A stretch of DNA of 64,000 bases, from assembly GCA_963930645.1 (NCBI GenBank), contig OZ005648.1, positions 195,459,304 through 195,523,303 on the forward strand, read 5' to 3'. This DNA is from Salticus scenicus (Eukaryota; Arthropoda; Arachnida; Araneae; Salticidae). Positions 12,150 to 21,701 of the stretch are shown piece after piece; positions within the stretch are counted from its first letter, which is position 1; each line of letters starts with the position of its first letter. The position numbers and the translations under genes are program-made. Below the pieces are notes generated by a model that did no database searches, was not told where the DNA came from, and saw nothing but the letters and a program-made list of their open reading frames with translations.

Positions 12150-12805
12150 CAGTTTAATTTTGGTTTTTATCCTACGTTTATCCAACGTAATATTTGATTA
12201 TCTAATAAGTAATAATGTCCGAAATTTTGTATGTAAATTAAGAATTTCGCTTTGTTTTTCTGAAAAAGAAAAGTATTCTGATTTTATCAGATCAGCAGTT
12301 GTGTACTCGATATTCTAATAAAAACAAAAACCTCTTTAAAAATAGAAGACAGACTTTAGTTTTTCTATGTCTGAGGTTTAAGTCTATACTGTCGATTGCA
12401 TGTATCTCTCTCTAGAAATTTATAACATTAATATACAGTCTGTTACAAACACAAATATATTTATATTTGTGTTTTAAATATATTTAATACAAATGACACG
12501 TGTTCAATTTAACTCTTTATTTTTTAGAGATTATTTACAAAACATTTTGCTATATAGTTAATGAGAGAAATATTTCAAGGAATATCTTAAACATTCTATG
12601 ACATAGCATCCAGTTTTTAGTAAAACACAGCAAATAACATGAATGGAATTAATTGAGAAAAACATAAAACACAATAAAACAGAAACGTGTCAAAAATAAC
12701 TGTTATAAAATTATAAAACCACATGTAGAAAGTGCAATTTTCGCAAATTTAATAAAATATTGCTCCACCATTTCTCTTAATTCTCCATAATGGCTACTTG
12801 TATTT
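10900..12805. other. A/T-rich interval with homopolymers
   Basis: No gene is recognised. It has T-runs at about 11757-11793, 11985-12012 and 12093-12114. Open frames here (for example 11753-12043) are products of these tracts. Confidence 0.6.
12091..12150. repeat. Compound microsatellite T(n)-(GT)n-(AT)n
   Basis: A T-run passes into about 12 GT units and then AT units. Confidence 0.95.
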
Positions 12806-13090
12806 CATATGTTGAATGATTTTCGGTTATTTTTTTATATAAAGTCGGTAACAAAAGTGTCCGAACATTAGCAAAAATTCCTATGTAAAAAAAGTACACT
12901 TAATGCTGTTTTATTAAATAAATCCCTGCCGAATCCTATTGTTAGTCAGTGTAAGAACATGATTCGATAAAGATTTATTTAACAAAACCGTATGAAGTGT
13001 ACTTTTTTTACATAGTAATTTTTGCTAGTGTTCGGACACTTTTGTTACCGACTGTATATAAAAGAATAACCGAAAATCATTCAACATATT
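12806..13090. repeat. Palindrome whose centre holds a MITE
   Basis: Left arm 12806-12840 and right arm 13055-13090 are near-perfect reverse complements (GAATGATTTTCGGTTATT against AATAACCGAAAATCATTC). MITE family C copy 1 sits exactly at the TA centre between them. The arms may be a short older foldback element used as a target, or an outer part of a compound element. Confidence 0.8.
12842..13054. mobile_element. MITE family C, copy 1 (213 bp, TA flanks)
   Basis: The ends are inverted copies of CAGTCGGTAACAAAAGTGTC (first base here A) flanked by TA (12840-12841 and 13055-13056). The arms stretch about 100 bp each, so the element is nearly one long hairpin, with shared inner AAAAAAAGTACACTT. 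No coding capacity. Copy 2 is at 59341-59552. The TA target and end sequence point to a Tc1/mariner-type source transposon. Confidence 0.9.
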
Positions 13091-13457
13091 TATTCAACCG
13101 ATGTTTTCAATGGCGTGCAAGTCAAGGCTTCGACTTACTCAAAGTATAGAACTAAACTTTTCTTTTTTATGCCTCCCTTTTTGATTAAAATGTATGACTG
13201 GGATAATTACCTTGTTGAAACTTCCATTTTGCACTAGCTAATTGTGGTATGAAGGATACTACCGTACTTCCAAATAGGTACATTGGTAACTATTCTAGTT
13301 CTTTTTCTTCTCAATCCTTTGACGATTGCATTTTCCTGCATACAAGATGGCACAATACCATTACGGATTCACTTCCCGTCTGCCTACTATAATACTCGCG
13401 AGGAATTTGTCTTAATTTCTGCCCTGGAATTCTACATAGAAAAATATATTACTTCAG
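13091..13457. other. Interval before a Tc3-like remnant
   Basis: The sequence may include decayed 5' parts of the following transposase, but I recognise no motif. The open frame 13283-13513 runs in the wrong frame through the start of that remnant. Confidence 0.4.
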
Positions 13458-13980
13458 GACGAGAAAAATTTTATTTTAGATGGTCCAGACGGCAATTATT
13501 ACTACTGGCATGATTTAAGTCAAATTCATCGCAAGTTCTACAGAAGGCAGATGGATGGCGGTTCTATTATGATGTTGGGCCTTATCTTATATGCATTAAA
13601 ATCTGACTTTCAAAAAGTTGAGATGAAAATGAACTCGAACAGTTACACACGGATGCAATTTCTAAGTCTGATATTTCGGACCACAATGTGACTTTCAAAA
13701 AGTTGAGATGAAAATGAACTCGAACAGTTAAAAACGGATGCAATTTCTAAGTCTGATATTTTGGACCACTTTTAGAAGGTGTAAAATAGATGTTTCAACA
13801 AGGTAATGTTCCCAGTCATGTATCTAAACCAACAAAATAATGTCTTAAAAGAGAAAAGATTGATTCTGTTCTTTGGTCAAATCGAAGCATTGTCTTAAAC
13901 GGCTTAGAAAACGTATTCAAGTTATTCAGAAAAGGTGGCAACATCTTAATGAATTTTCGAAAACTGTATTTTTTCACGTA
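13458..13980 (+). pseudogene. Tc3-like transposase remnant
   Basis: From 13458 a 77-codon stretch (stop 13689-13691) reads DEKNFILDGPDGNYYYWHDL, close to the first catalytic block of Tc3-type transposases, then a GGSIMMLG segment matching the family's GGGSVMVWG, and MNSNSY. An 85-bp tandem duplication then breaks the frame. Further on MFQQGNVPSHVSK (near 13790) matches the second catalytic block QQDNAxxH, with the Asp changed to Gly. A final piece, LRKRIQVIQ (near 13900), matches the C-terminal end. The third catalytic block was not found. The gene is dead through Asp loss and frameshifts. The family call is secure. Confidence 0.75.
13604..13771 (+). repeat. 85-bp tandem duplication inside the Tc3-like remnant
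   Basis: Units starting at 13604 and 13689 are almost identical (differences such as TACACACGG/TAAAAACGG). Since 85 is not a multiple of three, the duplication itself shifts the reading frame. The high identity shows that it is recent compared with the rest of the decay. Confidence 0.95.
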
Positions 13981-13984
13981 TAAT

Positions 13985-14649
13985 CTAATTTTGTAACAAT
14001 TATTTTTGACCACGTTTTTGTTTCATTGAAGTTTTACTTTTTTAAAATAATTATTTCATTTATGTCTTTTGCTTCATTTTACTAAAATCTTGATATACTA
14101 GCATCGAATGTTTTTGGTTTTCATTGAAATAGTTCTTTTATTACCTAAATATGTTGTGATCCTATATTTTTAAAACTGATTGTAGATACGTCCTTTATAA
14201 TTATACTATTATATACATGTATATATAAATAATTTTATTTATTATTTTACGAATGTAACATTCTTTAGAAACTAATAAAGTTTCCTTAACTTTTTCCTCT
14301 GTTTATAAGGATTGCATTAACATGTATGTATTGCTTACATAAAATTTATTACACAAACATTTAAGCACAAAATATTTAATATATATATATGTATATATAT
14401 ATTAAATTCAATGAATTATTTGAATTCAATGAATTATTATAATTATTAAATTTATTTGAATATTCATTTTTTAAAGCTGCTATTGCGCTTATTTTGAATA
14501 TTTTTTCTTCATCATACATGTTGTTAAAGGTTGTATTTTGCTAAATTTTTCTTGTTGTTAAGCAATTAGGTCAAAGTGCCTACAAAAATTTACTTATAAA
14601 AAATATTTAAATTAGCTAATATGAGATATATAAAGTGAAATAATAAGAA
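13985..14649. other. A/T-rich interval without a recognised feature
   Basis: Contains short (TA)n near 14380-14402 and repeated GAATTCAATGAATTATT-like sequence near 14404-14450. No gene seen. Confidence 0.6.
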
Positions 14650-14752
14650 ATGTAAAACTTGTCTTGTTGCTAAGGCTGATAGTGAGGTGCTGCCACCTGG
14701 TTTTATTAGTTTTTTTTTTTTTTAAATTAGCAATATTATTTACAGAATTAGA

Positions 14753-15148
14753 TGTTTACATTGTTTTCAGAGTTATATTGGTCAAACATCAAATGAATTA
14801 GATTTTAGAATTAACAACCACAGGTCACAAATAAATAAATCAAAATTCCCCTCTTTTGAACTTTCACATTTTAAATCACATTCATTGGAGAATATAGAAA
14901 TTGAAATTTTAGACCATGTTACTGATGATAATGAAAGACTTTTTAATGAAAATGATTATATTTTGAAATTTAGAACTTTATATCTTTGTGGCTTAAATAC
15001 AGAACTCAATAATCTAAATGTAAACAAGATTTCTAATGTATATATATTATTTTATGGAGTAAATAACTTTATTTCTATTAAAAGAGGCAAGAGGGGTTCT
15101 CATATTAACAGTAAAAAAGTAAATGACATTATACTTTATTTTAGCTAA
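14753..15148 (+). pseudogene. GIY-YIG endonuclease domain of the Penelope-like element
   Basis: Reading starts upstream of any ATG. CLHC (14753-14764) is followed directly by FQSYIGQTSN, the YIG part of the fold, then RINNHRS, then ELSHFKSHSLEN, ILDHV and YILKFRTLYLCGLN. The two Cys and the two His match the CCHH zinc-binding pattern found in Penelope-like endonucleases, and the Arg after YIG (DFRINNH) is the expected catalytic Arg position. The frame is open to a TAA at 15146-15148. In the element the domain nicks target DNA to prime reverse transcription. An upstream KCKTC (near 14655) could be further N-terminal coding, interrupted by a T-run at 14710-14723. Confidence 0.75.
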
Positions 15149-15255
15149 ATGAACAGGAAAGATTATTTACAGACTCTTTAAATGTTAATAAATTAAAAGC
15201 ATTATTTTTTTCTTTGAAAATCAAAACAATTTAAAAGATTTCTAATTTGCTTTCT

Positions 15256-15640
15256 AAGTATAATTTTGTTAATAATCAGCTTAAGGATTTAGTTACAGAT
15301 TTAATAAGTTTCAAACTTCTAAAAATTAATAAAAATACTGCTTTAAAAGACTATTTTACAATTTCTTTCTTGCAAAAATGATTTGATAACTTGAAATTGA
15401 ATAAAGTTGTTTTTAACTCTTTTTCTTTTTTCCAGTAAAAAATATAAATATTATAACTGCTTTTAAATATAATAAACCTTTCAGTAAAAAGATTTTTAAT
15501 TACAGAAAATTTGCTTCATCAATTGATTCTTCCAATACGAATAATTGTATATGTAATAGTGATGATTTTAATTCTTATATTGATAATAATTATAAACATA
15601 TCATAACTGGAGATCTTAATATAATAAAAAAAAAAAAAAT
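15256..15640 (+). pseudogene. Linker of the Penelope-like element, with CxC motif
   Basis: Two stretches carry coding signal. The first (about 15256-15440) contains NNQLKDLVTDLISFK and, after an in-frame TGA (15379-15381), FDNLKLNKVVFNSF. The second, in another frame (15441-15640), contains FNYRKFASSID, the CxC motif as NNCICNSDDF (Cys codons at 15546 and 15552) and HIITGDLNII, which then runs into an A-run that shifts the frame. The CxC followed by an ITGDL block is what the permuted Penelope-like clade shows between endonuclease and RT. Confidence 0.65.
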
Positions 15641-17092
15641 GGTAATATAAGGCTTTTAATGAATCTGGGTACTAAATTTAGATTAAATGAAAAACTTAAA
15701 AGATCAAATGTCAAGGAAATCTTTTTGAAAAATATAAATAATTTTATTTATAAAATTTGTTATAAATACAACACACCCATATAAGCTTTTCATGAATGGA
15801 AATATAATCTTATTGTTTATTTTTACAATTTTTTAATTGAATGTTTAAATAGTGATATAATTATCAAAAATTCTATAGGGAAGATAATGAATACTTAGAA
15901 TCATTTAAAAAATATTTTGTTTGTTTTAGTTCCTGTTGATAAAGCTGCGAGCAATTATGGTATCATTTGATTTTTTTTTTTTTTTTTTTTTTTTTTGAAA
16001 GAGCTTTAGAAGAACTTAATAATGATTTTTACTATACAAAATTAAATTTGAAATCTACGATTGTTAAAAAATGTTTTACTGCTTATTCTAAACAGATTAA
16101 ATCTCTTTTTTCGTATAATATTAAAATATTTAATGAAATTAATATTCCATTTTTATTTATGACACTTAAGGTTCATAAAAACCCTGTTAAATTTAGATTT
16201 ATTTGTTGTTCAACTAATAGTATTGGTTAAAAAAAAAAATAATAATAATATTAAATTGCTTTTTTTTTTTTTTTTTTTTTTTTTTTTTGAAAAAAATTTA
16301 TGTTTTTTCTAAAATTAAAATATAAGAATACAAGTTATTTTTTGTCTATTGATAATAGCATTGGTTTAATTAAGAGAATCACTTTTAAACCTTCATCTAT
16401 TCAAACTTATGATTTTCAAAACTTATTTAGTAATATTCCAATAAATGAACTCTATGATATCATAAAAAATATTTTTGACATTTTTTATATTGAAGATGAA
16501 TTGAATATCCCTAGAGATTTTTTTTCTTAGTTTGTGTCATTTCTGTCTAAATAATAATTATACCTTTTTTCATGATAAAATTTTCAAACAATCACATGGT
16601 ATTGGTATGAGAACTAATTATTCCTCCAGTGCGGCTAATATTTTCTTATTTTTCTTTGAATATAAGTTCACTGTAACTCATGATATTTGTTTACATGCTT
16701 ATCGATATATTGATGATTTGATTACTTTTACCATTGATTTTGATAATTTTTTTAATTTAATTTATCCAGACACTTTAAAATTAAATAAAGCCAACAATAA
16801 TAATTTTGAAGCTGATTTTTTGGATATTTCTTTTGTTATAAAAAATAATAATTTATGTACTGATTTATTTGACAAATGAAAAAACTTCAACTTTCTTACT
16901 ATCTATATGCCGCATTCTAATCTGAGCCATAGAATTTACATAAATATTGTTATTAATCAAATTTTAAGATATAAGAGATTATGTAATTTGAAATTCAATT
17001 TTAATAAACAAGTATATAATTTTCAAGCTTTATTATATTATAAAACTTTGCATTCTTTAAGTTTTACTTCTAGCTTTACGTTCAGCTTCTAG
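15641..17092 (+). pseudogene. Reverse transcriptase domain of the Penelope-like element
   Basis: Blocks in order: LLMNLGTKFRLNEKLK (15650-15700); VPVDKAASNYGII (ends 15967) followed by TGA at 15968-15970; after a T-run, IPFLFMTLKVHKNP with KFRFICCSTNS (16145-16225); SYFLSIDNS and TYDFQNLFSNIP, whose Asp is the first catalytic Asp (16330-16450); after a frameshift, QSHGIGMRTNYSS and AYRYIDDL, the catalytic YxDD (16706-16717); then DFLDISF, a DLFDK followed by TGA (16877-16879), and RYKRLCN. All catalytic Asp residues are present, but at least three frame changes and TAA/TAG stops make the copy dead. The RT class (Penelope/telomerase-like) follows from the block pattern. Confidence 0.75.
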
Positions 17093-17740
17093 CTTTATTT
17101 GATCGGTGATCCATACAGGTGTACAGTTTGATGCTTTCGATTTAAAAACTTTTTTGGACGATCGTTTGCTGATGTTTGGAGTTATTTTGTTTCGCCAGAC
17201 CTCGAAATTTTTTTGGACATCTATGGATATGGGAAACGAATTTCAATGTTTAAAAGGTTTTTAAGCTAGTATGGATTTTGCAGTTGTTGTTTCTTGCGGG
17301 TGGTGATTTTTCTTCTTTTTTCTGGCAGGTTCGGGTGGGGGTATGTTTGGCTAGCATTTTCATATAAAAATCTATATAAGTAAGCTTTATTAGAAACAGC
17401 TTTTTGTTTTCAATGGACTGTAATATATGGTTTTCAAATTTAAATATTTAATTTTCAAGAAATAGAAATACCTTTATAATATCCTTTCATAATTTACAAT
17501 GTTTTTCATTACTATTCAGTTTGAAATATAATTGGAGAATGCTAGCTGCATATCTTTTAAAACCTGCTAGTACTACATAGTTATTAATAGGTGTGTTCCC
17601 ACCTGCTGAAGAGAATGGCACAGCATAATTTAATTTTTTGGCTTAAATAGTGTTTAACTTTAACTAATTTTCTTGTTTATTGACATTGTTAAATATTTGT
17701 TCTTGTTGTTTATTGCATTTCACTTTCATGTCATCACTTA
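17093..17740. other. Probable 3' region of the Penelope-like element
   Basis: The sequence to about 17350 is less A/T-rich than its surroundings, with a G-rich stretch near 17320-17345. It may be the element's 3' untranslated part. I recognise no motif. Confidence 0.35.
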
Positions 17741-17943
17741 TCATTACTTAAATATATATATATATATATAATTTGAATAATTTAATTCCTTTACAACACT
17801 CAGCAAATGAAAGAGAGATGAAAATACCAAAATATGAAATTTTAAATGAGATGTATTTCGAATAAAATTATTGTCACGATGATCACTTAATTTAATTACA
17901 CTGAGTAGTAAAAACATGCTAAAGTACTTACGCAAAAGAGAAA

Positions 17944-17945
<2 letters not shown>

Positions 17946-18014
<69 letters not shown>
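17946..18014. repeat. (AT)n microsatellite, about 34 units
   Basis: Uninterrupted AT repeats, the longest dinucleotide tract in the window. Another (TA)n tract lies at 18298-18327. Confidence 0.95.
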
Positions 18015-18015
<1 letters not shown>

Positions 18016-18296
18016 TTCTTTTTCTCCCTCTTTTTATCGTACATTTTTATCCCATGTAATCTTTCGAAAAAACTAATCGGATTTATCTCATAAGGCTGTT
18101 TTGCGCAATAATAATCTGTTTTTGTTATATTATTGAGTAATCAGTATCGTAGAAAGGTTTATATCTACCAGATATTTAATTTTTTCTTTTACGTTGGAAT
18201 TCATAAATAAATAAAATTTTCTCTATCAAAAGCATTTTTTAATTATAAGTTACATTATAAAATATTTAAATAGTTTACAGGCCCTATGTAATCGAG

Positions 18297-18330
<34 letters not shown>

Positions 18331-18448
18331 GTGCAAAACAATGTTGCGAGGAGTGCTTTACCTCCGCAACCATTGTTCGCAGATATATACTTCCAATTAC
18401 AACACGTTTTAAAAAATGTAAGCATTTATAATACGGATATTTTACAAA

Positions 18449-18490
18449 CACAAACAAATAAATAAATAAATAAATAAATAAAAGAAAGAA
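18449..18490. repeat. (AAAT)n microsatellite
   Basis: Eight or so AAAT units followed by AAAG-like units. Confidence 0.9.
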
Positions 18491-18654
18491 AAATAAAAAG
18501 TGAAAATAACAAACACTAACTTATTATACAATCTCCAGGTCCCTATTGATATGTGATAAAAGTTGATGACACTCGTGTTAACAAATACAACACAAAAGTT
18601 TTAATAGACAATAAGACTTCTTCACACACCATAAATTTTAAGCCAGCATAACCG

Positions 18655-18685
18655 GTTTCGAAAGCACATAGCCTTCCTTCATCAG
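18655..18685 (-). ncRNA. Hammerhead-ribozyme-like core (tentative)
   Basis: On the minus strand CTGATGA (18685-18679) is followed by GAAGGC-TATGT-GCTTTC, which can form a 6-bp stem with a five-base loop, and then GAAAC (18659-18655) and CCGGTT. CTGATGA, stem II and GAAA are the core of hammerhead ribozymes, which occur in canonical Penelope-like elements and other retroelements. Against it: the first stem II pair would be A-C or needs two extra bases, and stems I and III were not demonstrated. Confidence 0.25.
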
Positions 18686-18763
18686 GTGCAAAAAAAACAC
18701 GTGCTACTGCTTTGGAGGCAAAAGCAAGACAAAAGTTTAAGTTAGTTATACTTGCCCGAAATT

Positions 18764-18904
18764 GACGGAGATTTTTAATTTCAAAATTGGGATTTTTTTT
18801 TTTTTCGCATTTTCTCGGGCTTTGTTAAGGATTTTTTAACCGAATACTTAATTAAGACCGAGAAAATGCGAAAAAATCCTAAACTTTCAAATTAAATATC
18901 TTGA
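18764..18904. repeat. Foldback (imperfect inverted repeat)
   Basis: Arms of about 48 bp (18764-18820 and 18858-18904) share CGCATTTTCTCGG and its complement plus flanking TTTAATTT/AAATTAAA. The loop is about 40 bases. It may be a small MITE; no TA or other duplication is clear. Confidence 0.7.
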
Positions 18905-19139
18905 TCAAATTTGGACGCATTGAACATTTTCCCGTTATTTTTGCCCGGATGTGTATCACCTTTTACAAAACATAAGTATAGGGAATTGGGAACTGTATAA
19001 AAAGTTAATTTTTATAATTAAAAAAAGAAGTATTAATCTGAGTACTTAGATGATCGAGTTCACCCAGTTTCATTATAAAAATCATTCATAATATAAATAC
19101 AATGATTTATTTAAAATACTACAATTTTTATTTGTTTAT

Positions 19140-19740
19140 CCCGAACGGAGCGTGGGTTATCAGTTAAACGTAATTCTCCTGGAAATAAGGAAATTTCAGT
19201 TCAAATAATTATCTTAAATATCTGACTCTCTCTCTCTGTTTTCTTTTCTTTTCTTCATTTTTTTAATTTTTAATTTAATTTAATTTATTTTTTTATTGAA
19301 ATTGGTTTAAGCAGTTTCCTAGAAAATCCGTTTTCTACTATATTTTCTTCCAGGCAAAGAACGGAAAACCAGTGACTGCTAATTTTCCTAAAGACAATAA
19401 ATCAGACAGATTTTTCATCTCTAAAAATTCTCTGAACTATACATATACTTTTTTTTTTCAAAATTAACGAAAACCAAATTTTTGCAATATATTTTTTTGG
19501 ATTTAGCGCAAGTTACCAGTGAAAGCTAATTATCCCGAAGTTGATGGTATTTGGTTTCGAAAGGTTATCTCGAAAACACACCTAATTGTAATTTTTTCTT
19601 TAAATCATTCGAGTAAAGATTTAAATTCTCTGGTACTTTTTTCCAGGGCGAATCGAACGTTACCAGTAAACGTTAATTATACTGCAGAGGAAATTTTGTA
19701 TTATCTAATGAAACAATGGGCGGAATTTAAGTACGATTGA
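19140..19740 (+). repeat. Four diverged repeats with exon-like character
   Basis: A motif close to TTACCAGTGAAAGCTAATTA occurs near 19155, 19365, 19513 and 19659. Two copies (near 19353 and 19645) are directly preceded by a pyrimidine-rich CAG that looks like a splice acceptor. Read in one consistent way, the four give peptides around LSVKRNSP, KPVTANFP, LPVKANYP and LPVNVNYT. This could be a degenerate tandem repeat, or decayed exons of a repeat-domain gene. No known protein is recognised. Confidence 0.4.
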
Positions 19741-19776
19741 TAATTGGTTAGACCTTGATTTAAATTGGGGATAATT

Positions 19777-19975
19777 AGCTGTTGGAATATATCATCCAAT
19801 AAGTGGTGTTGCTATGTTGTGATTCACCCAACTTAACTCAATGCTATATATCATCTTCTGTAGTGTATAAACGCGCTAAACATGGTATATGATATGGACA
19901 TTATGTAAAACTGTGTTATTTCAATTTGAGTGCATATCGGCCGACAAGTGGTGCTGCTGTGTTGCGATTCAATTC
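19777..19975 (+). repeat. Short direct repeat pair, ~150 bp apart
   Basis: ATAAGTGGTGTTGCTATGTT (near 19799) and ACAAGTGGTGCTGCTGTGTT (near 19943), each followed by GCGATTCA/GTGATTCA, point to a diverged tandem repeat. No coding signal. Confidence 0.5.
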
Positions 19976-20442
19976 AATTTACGAGAAGGCAATTACTTTG
20001 CTTTGCAAAAAAGTGGTTGCGTTTTTACCACTGGGCGATACTAGTGTATATAAATGATTTATAATATTCATAAAACCTTTAACAGGGTATGTTAAAAACA
20101 ACAATAGAAATATTGCAAACGTAAAAATGTCATTATTTGAAACATAAAATATCAATTTGTAACGCGTAAAATGCGATGTTTTAAATAAAATTTTCTTTTT
20201 CTAAAACAGTACAAATACATGCTTAAAACGAATTTTAAGCATGTTATGCATATATATAATCAAAAATATCGGTGCTTAGAACTAAAAATATCCATACTAA
20301 ATAGTGAAAATATCTGTGGTTTAAAAAAAAAAATAAATAAAAATAAATAAATAATAATCTATATAAATAAAGAGAAGTGTATGTGTGTCTGTGTGTGTAT
20401 CTGCGCTCTGGTGCTCACACTACTAATCGCAGAGCCTCCAAA

Positions 20443-21010
20443 TTTGGCATATAGGTACCTGGAACCCTGCAGGAGTGCACCTCATCGAGATTTTTTCGAA
20501 TTTCGAATTTGAATTTTTTAAATTCATGTTTTTTCGATTTTAAACATTGGCTTCAATGTTTCATTTTTCAGAAATTTCTTTCGTTTCAAAAGTCTGCGTA
20601 TCTTAGCAACGGCCATTAAACTATTTATTTATTTAAATTCATTTGAGGAAGAAATCTTTTTTATTATATTTATTGAAATCAAATAGTTATACACATACAG
20701 TAGAAAAAATTAAACATATTAAATTTATAGATTTTGGCATATAGGTACCTGGGAACCTGCAGGGTTGCACCTCATCAAGATTTTTTTCGAATTTCGAATT
20801 TGAATTTTTTAAATTAATGTTTTTCCGATTTTAAATATTGGCTTCTTTGTTTCATTTTTCATAGATTTATTCTTTTGCTTCAATCGTCTGCGTATCATAG
20901 CAACGGCTATTACTCAACTTATTTTTATTTAATACATTCATTTGAAGGCGATTTTTTTTTTTTTTTTTTGATGTATTTATTGAAAATAAAATCGTAATGC
21001 AGTAGAAAAA
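20443..21010 (+). repeat. ~290-bp tandem duplication in Helitron-2
   Basis: Units start at 20443 and 20733 with TTTGGCATATAGGTACCTGG, and share GCACCTCATC, TTCGAATTTCGAATTTGAAT, a GTCTGCGTATC block and GCAACGGC. The second unit ends in a T-run near 20950-20969. Confidence 0.9.
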
Positions 21011-21221
21011 ATTGAGTATAATTAGTTTTAAATTTTAAAACGTATTTATAACAGTTCTGTTTAATTTTTTTATAGTAGAACAACTTCTTATTTTTCATTT
21101 TTTAATTAATTCCTTTAAAAGAAAAAAACTTTTATTCATAAATTTTTTTTATTATTATTTAGAGTATTTGTCGGGAAAAATAGTAGTATATGCATAGTAA
21201 AAAGGATTAAAATGATTAACA

Positions 21222-21229
<8 letters not shown>

Positions 21230-21284
<55 letters not shown>
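21230..21284. repeat. (AT)n microsatellite within Helitron-2
   Basis: About 27 uninterrupted AT units. Confidence 0.95.
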
Positions 21285-21287
<3 letters not shown>

Positions 21288-21701
21288 AAATCTACATTTT
21301 ATTTTATTTTATTTCATTGGTCGGAATTAAATCGTAATATAGTGTAAATAGCATGGGCTATAAAATACATGTTTCAAAACTGAAATATTTAATAGATGCT
21401 GAGATACAGTCATCTTTAAAATCGTAGTTCTTAAATAGTATCAGATCCCCCTGTCGTCGATTAATATCCAGATTGAAGTGCCCGGGAAAGATCTTTCTGC
21501 AGGCATGGGAAAACTAGACCTGATGCAGTGCGGGCGGGAAAAGAGCTGCCGTAGACAGGGGTACCCGCTTGGAGCAATTTCAGTTTCTTTCTTTCTTTTA
21601 AGTTTTTGTCTATTATGTGGTGTAAAAAACTAAATATTAATTCAATTCTTTCGAAAATTCATTTAAATATAGTGACCAGCGAAGCGGGCGTAACCTGCTA
21701 G

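Larger units (their letters stand above)
14650..17092 (+). mobile_element. Permuted Penelope-like retroelement (Naiad type), decayed
   Basis: The order on the plus strand is GIY-YIG endonuclease (14753-15148), a linker with a CxC motif (15546-15554), then reverse transcriptase (15641-17092). Canonical Penelope-like elements have the endonuclease after the RT. An N-terminal endonuclease joined to RT by a CxC linker is the hallmark described for Naiad/Chlamys elements. The reading frame is interrupted by A/T-run frameshifts (near 15627-15640, 15971-15996, 16227-16290, 16525) and by TAA, TAG and TGA codons, so the copy is inactive. Ends were not found. Long (AT)n tracts lie downstream (17755-17770, 17946-18014), and Naiads are reported to prefer microsatellites. 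Confidence 0.75.
20358..21701 (+). mobile_element. Helitron-2, non-autonomous
   Basis: It begins A|TCTATATAAATAAAGAG followed by GTGTGTCTGTG, and ends with the hairpin CCAGCGAAGCGGG (one mismatch in the stem), nine bases and CTAG (21698-21701) followed by T. This matches Helitron termini, and the start resembles Helitron-1. The interior holds a ~290-bp tandem duplication, an (AT)n tract and a G+C-richer 3' part. No Rep/helicase is encoded. Both elements contain GAATTTCGAATTTGAATTTT-like sequence, supporting a relation. Confidence 0.75.

Noticed and set aside
16907..17092. Separate small gene after the RT
   Set aside because: It is the continuation of the RT's C-terminal part after an in-frame TGA, not an independent gene.
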